A stretch of DNA of 13,127 bases. It comes from DASUHT01 sp051955775. GTDB lineage: Bacteria; Actinomycetota; Thermoleophilia; Gaiellales; JAICJC01. The notes beneath the pieces are model-generated. The model saw only the letters and a program-made list of their open reading frames with translations. It did not search any database and was not told where the DNA came from. Position 1 is the stretch's first letter, and every line of letters begins with the position of its first letter. The translations under genes and the position numbers were made by a program. Shown piece by piece: positions 7,597 through 13,097 of the stretch. The stretch is taken from positions 1 through 13,127 of the forward strand of contig JBQCGJ010000110.1 of the NCBI GenBank assembly GCA_051955775.1. Reading direction: 5' to 3'.

Positions 7597-8520
7597 ATGA
7601 CCAACGGCATCCGCTGGATCGACCTGCTCGACCCCGATCGTCAGGCGCTCGAGCAGGCGGCGCCGGAGGATCTGCACCCGCGCGCGCTCGACCAGCTGCT
7701 CGAGCCTGCCCGCCACGACGACGAGCCGCGGCCGACGCTGGAGAGCCACGGCGACTACATCTTCGGCGTGTTCCTGGTGGCCGTCGCCGACCGCGAGCAG
7801 GCGGACGTGTACTACCAGGAGATCGACCTCGTGCTCACCCGCACAACGGTGCTCACGGTGTGCAAGACGCCGCCCGACGGCCGTCGCATGGCGTTCAAGT
7901 GGACGGACGCCCGCGAGGCGTACGAGCGCGGCGAGATGGACTCCACGGCGATGATCGCCTACCACCTGGTGGACGACGTGGCCGAGCGCTACCTCGACCT
8001 CACAGACGCCTTCAACGACAAGATCGACGACCTCGAGGACCACGTCGAGGTGTGGCCACCGGACCGCGTCCGCGAACAACTGTCGACGCTTCGCCACGAC
8101 CTGCTGCACATCCGCCGCACGCTCTCCCCCACCCGCGACGCGGTGCGGCGCGTGGTCGACAACCGGATCGAGCTGGAGGGCGCCGAGCTGTTCGTCCGCG
8201 ACGTCGAGCTGCACTTCGCCGATGCCTACGACAAGCTGCTGCGGGCGTACGAGGCGCTGGAGCTGTCACGCGATCTGGTGGCCAGCGTGCGCGACTACCA
8301 CGTGGCCAAGATCGCCAACGACCAGAACGAGGTCATGAAGAGGCTGACCGTGGTCGCGTCGGTGCTGCTCCTGCCGACCTTCATCGTCGGCCTGTACGGC
8401 CAGAACTTCCACGACATCCCGGAGCTTCGCTGGCGCCTCGGCTACGGCTACGTGTGGGCGCTGATCATCGTCACCACCGGCCTCCAGCTGTGGTACTTCC
8501 GGCGTAAACGCTGGATCTGA
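7597..8520 (+). CDS. corA: CorA-family divalent-metal transporter with a variant GQN signature
   Basis: CorA proteins are pentameric channels for magnesium and similar divalent ions. The 307-residue product has the usual layout: an alpha/beta cytoplasmic domain (about 1-130), a long charged stalk helix region (about 130-247), then two membrane helices at about 248-267 and 284-302 and a basic C-terminus (FRRKRW). The signature that closes the first membrane helix, normally YGMNF, is YGQNF here: residues 268-270 are Gly-Gln-Asn, coded GGC CAG AAC. The loop that follows keeps IPEL where MPEL is usual. The ATG at 7597 is preceded by CCGGG and lies 10 bases after the GNAT stop. Family membership is clear from the fold pattern; ion preference cannot be assumed because of the changed signature. 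Confidence 0.9.
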   Translation: MTNGIRWIDLLDPDRQALEQAAPEDLHPRALDQLLEPARHDDEPRPTLESHGDYIFGVFLVAVADREQADVYYQEIDLVLTRTTVLTVCKTPPDGRRMAFKWTDAREAYERGEMDSTAMIAYHLVDDVAERYLDLTDAFNDKIDDLEDHVEVWPPDRVREQLSTLRHDLLHIRRTLSPTRDAVRRVVDNRIELEGAELFVRDVELHFADAYDKLLRAYEALELSRDLVASVRDYHVAKIANDQNEVMKRLTVVASVLLLPTFIVGLYGQNFHDIPELRWRLGYGYVWALIIVTTGLQLWYFRRKRWI

Positions 8521-8521
8521 G

Positions 8522-9550
8522 TCAGCGGCCGGGCAGGGCGGTCACGCCCCACCCGGAGTAGCCGCCGTCACCCTCGCTCAGAAGCTGGGCCGTGTGCGGG
8601 TCGAAGATGAGGATGTCGCGCAGGTTCCCCTCGCGACGGGTCATCGCCACCTCGATCCCATGCCGGCCCAGGGGGTCGGTGACGTGACCGACGAAGTCGA
8701 CACCCGGCAGCTCGCTGAGGATGGTGTAGAAGGCCGCCCGCACACGGGGCTTGATCGGTGAGCTGCGCAGCATGTCGCCGATCACCACGAACTCCTCGTA
8801 GGGCAGCGGGTTCGCCGAGCTGGGGTCGGTGGCCTGCGACGACGGGGCGGCTTCCCGGCGTACCAGGTCGAGCAGCTTGCCGGGGTCGGACGGCAGGTGC
8901 TGGATCTGCCGGTAGCTGAGGCCCCAGCCGAAGGTCAGCTCTGCCGCGCCGAACCGCTCCCGGCCAAGGCGGCCCAGCGGATGGCTGGCGGGGAAGCCGT
9001 ACACGCGCCGGTAGCTTCGGCGAACGGCGGCGCTGCGGAAGACCGGCCGGCCCTCCGTCGTCGACCTCGCACCCGATCCATCGGCGGCGATCCAGAAGTT
9101 CGTGGTCACGCGCATCTTGACCACCCAGTCCGCGGGCGGGCGCGGGCACGCGGTGGCGCACGAGGCGTACTCACCAGGCTTGCTGGCGCGCTCCACCCAG
9201 CCCAGCTCGGTGTCGCGGAAGTGGTAAAAGCGCCCGGGGCCGAGCGGCCGCAGCGCAGGCTGTCCGGCTGCAGTGATGGATGCCCGCTTCAGCACGGCGG
9301 CGGCGGCCGGGTCGATGCGCGGCGCGCCTCCTCCGACCGTGCCCGTCATGACGACGACGACTGCCACCACCGCAGCGCTGATCGCGGCGACCGCAAACCC
9401 GCCGTTCCATCCGAACCGCACCCGGCGGCGCGGGGCGGGCTCGTGGAGCTCGGCGGCGACGCGTGCGGTGACCCGCTCCATCACCGAGGGGTCGGGCAGC
9501 GGCAGGTGGTCGGGCAGCGACCGCAGACGGCGTTCAAGAGCGACTGGCAT
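8522..9550 (-). CDS. Membrane-anchored CU044_5270-like protein downstream of an ECF sigma factor
   Basis: The 342-residue product has a short cytoplasmic head (ERRLRSLPDHLP to about residue 48), one membrane helix at about 49-70, and a large C-terminal domain presumably outside the membrane. That domain contains FRDTELGWVER, a WIAADGSG strand, HLPSDPGKLLDLV, RAAFYTILSELPGV and DPLGRHGIEV. This order resembles the actinobacterial CU044_5270 family, which is often encoded next to ECF sigma factors. No zinc anti-sigma motif (HxxxCxxC) is present in the head. Two cysteines at 131 and 135 could form a disulfide. The ATG at 9550 overlaps the end of the sigma gene by 17 bases and has GGAGATG upstream; a longer frame to 9664 is a shadow. 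A role controlling the sigma factor is an inference from position. Confidence 0.75.
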   Translation of the reverse strand: MPVALERRLRSLPDHLPLPDPSVMERVTARVAAELHEPAPRRRVRFGWNGGFAVAAISAAVVAVVVVMTGTVGGGAPRIDPAAAAVLKRASITAAGQPALRPLGPGRFYHFRDTELGWVERASKPGEYASCATACPRPPADWVVKMRVTTNFWIAADGSGARSTTEGRPVFRSAAVRRSYRRVYGFPASHPLGRLGRERFGAAELTFGWGLSYRQIQHLPSDPGKLLDLVRREAAPSSQATDPSSANPLPYEEFVVIGDMLRSSPIKPRVRAAFYTILSELPGVDFVGHVTDPLGRHGIEVAMTRREGNLRDILIFDPHTAQLLSEGDGGYSGWGVTALPGR

Positions 9551-10064
9551 CGGACATCTCCATGACTCGGGTGTGCAGGTCGGTGAGCGCGCGGCCGAGC
9601 CGCGACGCAACGGTGCCGCTGGGGATCCCCAGCGCGGAGCTGATCTCGTCACGGGTGTAGCCAAACCAGTAGTGGAGGACGACGACCACCCGGCGTTCGG
9701 GCGGCAGGCGCAGCACCGCAGCGATCAGGTCCGCATCCCCGCCAGAGGCGGACTGGCCGCTCGGCACCTCGGGAAGCTCCTCGACGCCGACCACGTCCCG
9801 CGGCCTGCGGCGAAGCTGATCGATCGCGCAGTTGACGGCAATCCGCCGCAGCCACGGCTCGACGGGCCGCCGCTTCAGCTGCCCGAGCGAGCGCAGAGCG
9901 CGCACGAACGCCTCCTGCGCCGCGTCCTCGGCCAGCTGCGGGTCGGCGGTGACCGCATAGGCGGCCCGCCACACAGCGGCCCACTGGGAGCGCACGAACT
10001 GGTCGACCGCGTGCGGCTCGCCGGCCCGGGCGCGGCGGATGACGTCTGTGGGGAGGGGCGTCAT
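9534..10064 (-). CDS. ECF-type RNA polymerase sigma factor (sigma-70 family)
   Basis: This 176-residue protein has the two-domain layout of extracytoplasmic-function sigma factors. Sigma-2 is at about 18-88, including AEDAAQEAFVRALRSL (region 2.2) and WLRRIAVNCAIDQLRR (regions 2.3-2.4). Sigma-4 is at about 110-165, with LRLPPERRVVVVLHYWFGYTRDEISSALGIPSGTV as region 4.1-4.2. It would direct RNA polymerase to a set of promoters in response to a signal. It has no extra C-terminal domain. The ATG at 10064 is preceded by TCTAAT ending 6 bases before it, so the mRNA could be leaderless. The downstream gene overlaps it by 17 bases and encodes a membrane protein that may be its partner. Two lipoprotein genes lie upstream on the same strand. 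Confidence 0.93.
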   Translation of the reverse strand: MTPLPTDVIRRARAGEPHAVDQFVRSQWAAVWRAAYAVTADPQLAEDAAQEAFVRALRSLGQLKRRPVEPWLRRIAVNCAIDQLRRRPRDVVGVEELPEVPSGQSASGGDADLIAAVLRLPPERRVVVVLHYWFGYTRDEISSALGIPSGTVASRLGRALTDLHTRVMEMSDASRS

Positions 10065-10070
10065 GCACCT

Positions 10071-10076
10071 ATTAGA
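10071..10076 (-). promoter_or_regulatory. Candidate -10 box of the ECF sigma gene (leaderless)
   Basis: On the reverse strand TCTAAT, overlapping TAATAG, lies 6 bases before the ATG of the sigma gene, which is where a -10 box of a leaderless transcript would be. No good -35 match is seen at 17 bases. The only ribosome-binding candidate, AGG, is 4 bases from the ATG and poorly spaced. Confidence 0.28.
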
Positions 10077-10115
10077 CGTGCGCCGACGCCCGGAGTGATC
10101 CCGCAGTTGCTCGGG

Positions 10116-10685
10116 TCAGGTGCTGAAGGCGGACACGGCCCGCTCCAGCGTGGGTGCCAGCCGGCCCCAGGCCGACGGCGTGGCCGCGGCCACGATCACG
10201 GTGCTGGCGTGCCGTCCCCGCACCAGGCAGGCGATCTCGCGGTAGCTGCTGCTCGACGTCCGGTACCGGTCCTCGACGCACGAGCCCAGGCCGGTGCGGA
10301 AATGCAACCCGCCGGCCGAGGCCAGGGTGCGCACGTCGGCGTCGCCCTCGTCCGCGTTGTGCTCGGTGCGGAACCTGGCCCAGCCGCGCAGCGACTCGTC
10401 GCCCTGCCTGGGCGTCGCGTTCAGGTATCCGACGATGGCGTCGGACCCGTCGTACACGGCGGCCGACACCGTGCCGGGATCGCCGTGGATGACGCGCCAG
10501 CCGGCCGGAACCGGCAGCGCGGCGTCGCCGGACGTGAGCGCCGCCATCCGCCATGTGCTGGGCGCGGGGCCCGGCTGGAGCCAGCCGAACCCCGGGCCCG
10601 AACGGCTCGCATGGGTGCCGCCGCAGGCAGCCGCAACGGCCACCAGCGCGGACAGCGCCAGTGCGCGAGCCCTAGATGTTGCCAT
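10116..10685 (-). CDS. Putative lipoprotein of unknown function
   Basis: The 189-residue product starts with a basic head and hydrophobic stretch (RARALALSALVAVAAAC) that forms a lipoprotein signal peptide, with the lipidated cysteine at residue 21. The mature part has a beta-rich look (PAGWRVIHGDPGTV, SAAVYDGSDAIVGYLN) and two further cysteines in SC and AC pairs about 18 residues apart (GSCVEDRYR; EIACLVRG) that may form a disulfide. It ends in TVIVAAATPSAW and an amphipathic helix. I do not recognise the family, although the layout is like many actinobacterial surface lipoproteins. The ATG at 10685 is chosen because it begins the signal peptide and overlaps the upstream lipoprotein gene by 14 bases; the frame extends to 10805 without a plausible start. 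The sigma gene begins 51 bases downstream. Confidence 0.75.
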   Translation of the reverse strand: MATSRARALALSALVAVAAACGGTHASRSGPGFGWLQPGPAPSTWRMAALTSGDAALPVPAGWRVIHGDPGTVSAAVYDGSDAIVGYLNATPRQGDESLRGWARFRTEHNADEGDADVRTLASAGGLHFRTGLGSCVEDRYRTSSSSYREIACLVRGRHASTVIVAAATPSAWGRLAPTLERAVSAFST

Positions 10686-10893
10686 CACCGTCACTCGGCC
10701 CGCCGTTGTTGTCAGAGTCGCCGTCTCCCCCGTTGTTCTGGGGGATGCTGTTGCTGGAGGTCGAGTGCGTCGCGGGCGTCGAGTGCGTCCCGCCTGAGCT
10801 GCCACCGTTCCCGCCCGTCGAGCCGCACCCGGCGGCTACGGCGAGTACACCTGCAAGCAGCAGCGCAAGCAAACCTGCTCGTGTTCGTGCCAT
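10672..10893 (-). CDS. Small Gly/Ser/Asp/Asn-rich lipoprotein
   Basis: The 73-residue product is a signal peptide plus a short low-complexity tail. RTRAGLLALLLAGVLAVAAGC is a textbook lipobox, with lipidation at Cys23. The mature 51 residues are almost only Gly, Ser, Thr, Asn and Asp, with a THST repeat and an acidic DGDSDNN segment. The tail has no fold I can name; it may be a flexible surface tether or bind cations. AGAGG lies 8 bases before the ATG at 10893. The end overlaps the next lipoprotein by 14 bases, so the two are likely translated together. Low-complexity ORFs can be spurious, but the clean signal peptide and ribosome-binding site argue for a real gene. Confidence 0.72.
   Translation of the reverse strand: MARTRAGLLALLLAGVLAVAAGCGSTGGNGGSSGGTHSTPATHSTSSNSIPQNNGGDGDSDNNGGPSDGDGNI
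10760..10795. repeat. Two-copy 18-base tandem repeat inside the small lipoprotein gene
   Basis: GTCGAGTGCGTC occurs at 10760-10771 and again at 10778-10789, an 18-base period of two units. It encodes the repeated THST segment of the small lipoprotein. The period keeps the reading frame, so copy-number change would lengthen the surface tail by six residues. Confidence 0.55.
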
Positions 10894-11029
10894 GAGTGGA
10901 GCCTCTTTCGTGTGTGGTGCGACACAGTGTGTGTCGCGTCACTGTGCCTTTACGGTGAACGTGTTCCGGCGGTTTTCGACAACCTCAAGCGGTCACGCGA
11001 GCGCGACGGATAGCCAGTCGCTGCCGGGG
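10894..11029. other. Intergenic region between the BMC operon and the lipoprotein genes
   Basis: These 136 bases separate the BMC-T stop from the lipoprotein start, both on the reverse strand. The region contains a perfect dyad (annotated separately) and a ribosome-binding site for the small lipoprotein. It probably holds the promoter of the lipoprotein/sigma group, but I see no clear -35/-10 pair and no T-tract terminator for the BMC operon. A weak 5-bp hairpin (GCGAC/GTCGC) lies near 11002-11024. Confidence 0.5.
10919..10937. promoter_or_regulatory. Perfect 8+3+8 inverted repeat upstream of the lipoprotein genes (candidate operator)
   Basis: GCGACACAGTGTGTGTCGC has two perfect 8-base arms around a 3-base centre. 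It lies 26-44 bases upstream of the small lipoprotein start, a typical place for a regulator-binding site. It has no T-tract on either strand, so termination is less likely. No regulator gene in the window points to it. Confidence 0.4.
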
Positions 11030-11638
11030 CTAGGCATGGCCCGCCAGCGCCTCGCGCGCAGCCCGGTGACCTTCCGCCACCTCGGCGTCGCGGCCGGACA
11101 TGATCAGGCGCCCGCTCGCGCCCAGGATGGCGGCGTACACGAGCTTCACCGGCGAGCGCCGCTCTGCCTCGTTGGCCGCCGCGGCGACATAGGCGGCGGG
11201 CGTGACCTCGAGCAGGAACATGGTCTCGTCCTGCAGCAGCAGGCTGGCCACCCGCATGCGGTTCACGAGCTGCGCCTGGTTGGGATGCACTCGCGTGATC
11301 ACCTCATCGGACACGATCTGGGGCGGCACCCGCTGGGCCGCGTCCAGCCCGGCCCGTTCCAGCACGGCGGCCCCGGCCCCGCGCACCGCGACCGGGTCGC
11401 GGCCGTGCAGCTCCAGTGTCCCGAACTGCCGCTCCACCACCTGCAGCCCGCTGCGCACATCGGCGTTCTTGACCGCCACGTTGGCCAGCCCGAACACGGC
11501 GTTGGCCGGCGACAGCTCGAGCAGCAGCTGGGCCATGCCGGCGTGCGGTGGGTCGCCCTGGCAGGTCTGCGCCACGTACGCAGCCCACTGCGGCTGCATG
11601 GCGTCGATCTCGACGAAGGCCCGGAGTTCCAGGTCGAT
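11030..11638 (-). CDS. BMC-T tandem-domain microcompartment shell protein (no canonical start codon)
   Basis: BMC-T proteins join two BMC domains and form trimers that fill hexamer positions in microcompartment shell facets, often with a gated pore. The 202-residue product fits the usual length of about 200. The first domain shows LELRAFVEIDAMQPQWAAYV, VAVKNADV and QVVERQFGTLELHGRDPVAV; the second shows HPNQAQLVNRMRVASLLLQ, LEVTPAAYVAAAANEAE and GASGRLIMSGRDAEV. The conserved protein clearly begins around LELRAF, but no ATG, GTG or TTG lies there. I place the start at ATC 11638, which aligns with relatives that begin about four residues before the LR motif and has AGTAGG 7-8 bases upstream. 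CTG at 11632 is an alternative. The first ATG (11605, before QPQW) would cut off the first strand. It follows the BMC-P stop by eight bases. Confidence 0.88.
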   Translation of the reverse strand: MDLELRAFVEIDAMQPQWAAYVAQTCQGDPPHAGMAQLLLELSPANAVFGLANVAVKNADVRSGLQVVERQFGTLELHGRDPVAVRGAGAAVLERAGLDAAQRVPPQIVSDEVITRVHPNQAQLVNRMRVASLLLQDETMFLLEVTPAAYVAAAANEAERRSPVKLVYAAILGASGRLIMSGRDAEVAEGHRAAREALAGHA

Positions 11639-11646
11639 CCCCGCGC

Positions 11647-11895
11647 CTACTTGCTGGGGTCGACGATGGCCACCACGGTGGCGTCGGTGGGTACATCCTG
11701 GGTCGCTGCCAGCGCCCGTGCTGCGGTGCCCTGGGCGACCAGCACCAGATCGCCCTCCCCCGCGCCGACGCCGTCGACCGCCACGAACTCCGGCCCGCGG
11801 CCGTCGGCCGGCGTGACGTTCAGGAGCTTGAACGGGCTGAGCGCCTCCGCCTTGACCGTGGCCACGGTTTTTCCGGTCACCCGGCACAGCTGCAT
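11647..11895 (-). CDS. BMC-P pentameric microcompartment vertex protein (EutN/CcmL family)
   Basis: BMC-P pentamers cap the vertices of the polyhedral shell and are needed to close it. The 82-residue product has the family pattern throughout: MQLCRVTGKTVATVKAEAL at the start, KLLNVTPADG, VAVDGVGAGEGDLVLVAQG in the middle, TAARALA, and VVAIVDPSK at the end. Length is typical (about 80-100). The ATG at 11895 has a strong ribosome-binding site, AAGGAGAG, overlapping the stop of the gene before it, so translation is coupled. It is followed at once by BMC-T. Only this one vertex protein is visible in the window. Confidence 0.95.
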   Translation of the reverse strand: MQLCRVTGKTVATVKAEALSPFKLLNVTPADGRGPEFVAVDGVGAGEGDLVLVAQGTAARALAATQDVPTDATVVAIVDPSK

Positions 11896-11905
11896 GGTCT
11901 CTCCT

Positions 11906-12385
11906 TCAGTCGCTCGTGCGGAGCCGCACGGCCTTGTCGAGGTCGTTCCAGGGGATGATCGCGTCCACGGCCGCCTGCACCCGGTTGATCGCCATCAACA
12001 GGTGCTCGACCACCGTCACGAACTCCCCCGTCGTGTCGGGCCGCCAGCCGGCCATGATCTCCGCCGCCTTGTGCAGCAGCGACACCGTCTCGTGCATCTC
12101 CCACTTGGCGGTGCGGGCCGCGGTGCGCTCGAGCAGAAGGGCGGTCACCTCGCACAGCTCGGGCAGGCGCAGGTCGCCCGCCAGCGCGGCCTGACGGCAC
12201 ACCTGCAGCTGCTCGCCGGCCCAGAACAGGTCGAAGTTGCAGTAGAGGACGCATGGCAGGTTGCCCATCGGCGGCAGGCTGAACCCCCGCAGCCGGGTCA
12301 CGTCGGGCGGCTCGCCGATCCATCGCTCGGATGTGAACTGGCGCAGGTCCTCGACCAGCACGGCAGCCGAGACGTAGGCGGGCAT
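11906..12385 (-). CDS. Unrecognised helical protein encoded inside the BMC operon
   Basis: I do not recognise this 159-residue protein. From about residue 50 it looks mainly helical: WAGEQLQVCRQAALAG, LPELCEVTALLLERTAAR, EMHETVSLLHKAAEIMAGW, and VVEHLLMAINRVQAAVDAI. A short Pro/Gly-rich stretch (RGFSLPPMGNLPC) precedes it. Four cysteines sit at 45, 49, 63 and 78. The N-terminus (AYVSAAVLVEDLRQF) could form a short amphipathic helix of the kind that targets cargo to shells, but that is only a suggestion. The ATG at 12385 overlaps the DUF3830 stop (ATGA), and the stop is 10 bases before BMC-P, so it is co-translated with shell genes. Cargo, scaffold and assembly factor are all possible; no catalytic motif is evident. 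Confidence 0.8.
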   Translation of the reverse strand: MPAYVSAAVLVEDLRQFTSERWIGEPPDVTRLRGFSLPPMGNLPCVLYCNFDLFWAGEQLQVCRQAALAGDLRLPELCEVTALLLERTAARTAKWEMHETVSLLHKAAEIMAGWRPDTTGEFVTVVEHLLMAINRVQAAVDAIIPWNDLDKAVRLRTSD

Positions 12386-12765
12386 CAGACGCGCTCCATG
12401 CGCACCGGCAGGGAGCCCACCTCGAGGATCCGCCGCCCGCAGCGGGCCAGCCCGTCGAGGTTCGAGCGCACCCGGGCCACGTAGCTGACCTCGCCGAACG
12501 GCTGCGTGCGGCCGTAGAACAGGCACAGGGTCTGGCGGCCCGGGTAGTAGCCGATGTCGCCGGCCACCACGTCAGTCTTGCCGTTCTCCTGCTCCGCGAA
12601 GAAGGGCACCATGACGATGGTCTCCTCGCCGGCGAACTTGGCATGCACCATGGTCGAGTCGAGCGGCAGCACCGAGCGGATGTAGGAGCAGATGCGCGGC
12701 GCGTCCTCCTCCAGGAGGTCGGCCTCGATCACCTCGCCGTCACACAGGATGCGGATCGCCGCCAC
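12385..12765 (-). CDS. DUF3830 (cyclophilin-like) protein in the BMC operon
   Basis: The 126-residue product matches the DUF3830 pattern, a small beta-barrel resembling cyclophilin. It has an acidic-hydrophobic start (IRILCDGEVIEADLLEED), then LPLDSTMVHAKFAGEETIVMVP, GDIGYYPGRQTLCLFYGRTQPFG, and VRSNLDGLARCGRRILEVG near the end. The family has no firmly known activity; similar folds in other families act as isomerases or ligand-binding barrels. The GTG at 12765 is chosen because GAAGGGG lies 7 bases upstream and it falls 13 bases after the BMC-H stop; the open frame upstream only shadows BMC-H. It overlaps the next gene by ATGA. Its place between shell genes suggests cargo or an accessory enzyme of the compartment. 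Confidence 0.85.
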   Translation of the reverse strand: MAAIRILCDGEVIEADLLEEDAPRICSYIRSVLPLDSTMVHAKFAGEETIVMVPFFAEQENGKTDVVAGDIGYYPGRQTLCLFYGRTQPFGEVSYVARVRSNLDGLARCGRRILEVGSLPVRMERV

Positions 12766-12778
12766 CGGTGGGGCCCCT

Positions 12779-13078
12779 TCAGCGCTTGGCGGTGGCCGCG
12801 CGGGCGGCGCCGGCCGGCAGCACCTTGCCGACGTCCTCGTGCGGCCGCGGGATGAGGTGGGCGGACACCAGCTCGCCGGTCTTCTTGGCCGCCGTGGCGC
12901 CGGCGTCGATGGCCGCCTTGACGGCGCCAACGTCTCCTGTGATGGCAACGGTGACGTACCCGCCGCCGATCGACTCGCGGCCCACGATCTCGACGTTGGC
13001 GGCCTTCACCATGGCGTCGGCCGCCTCGATCGCGGCCACCAGCCCGCGGGTCTCGATCAGCCCCAGTGCTCCGTCCAT
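12779..13078 (-). CDS. BMC-H hexameric microcompartment shell protein (PduA/EutM/CcmK type)
   Basis: BMC-H proteins form flat hexamers that tile the shell facets, with a central pore for metabolites. The 99-residue product is a single canonical domain: GALGLIETRGLVAAIEAADAMVKAA, a pore loop SIGGGYVTVAI at about 36-46, GDVGAVKAAIDAGATAAKK, and the end motif LIPRPHEDVGKVLP. The pore glycine run GGG resembles EutM; the residue before it is Ser where PduA has Lys. A 10-residue Ala/Lys-rich tail follows. The ATG at 13078 has GAGAGGAG about 6 bases upstream. It is the first complete gene of the operon in the window and is followed 13 bases later by the DUF3830 gene. Confidence 0.96.
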   Translation of the reverse strand: MDGALGLIETRGLVAAIEAADAMVKAANVEIVGRESIGGGYVTVAITGDVGAVKAAIDAGATAAKKTGELVSAHLIPRPHEDVGKVLPAGAARAATAKR

Positions 13079-13097
13079 GCTGCGCTCCTCTCAGGGG

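Noticed and set aside
9273..10895. 540-codon forward frame across the sigma factor and lipoprotein genes
   Set aside because: Composition is that of a GC-rich antisense shadow, while the reverse strand holds four coherent genes with signal peptides and sigma domains.
11640..11660. Programmed frameshift joining BMC-P to BMC-T
   Set aside because: BMC-T lies in the -1 frame relative to BMC-P, but the bases before the BMC-P stop (AGC AAG TAG) do not form a slippery heptamer and no stimulatory structure is seen; both proteins have natural family lengths when separate.
10676..12484. 602-codon forward frame opposite the BMC genes
   Set aside because: It is antisense to clear BMC-T, BMC-P and the helical gene, with low-complexity His/Arg/Gly-rich product and no motif.
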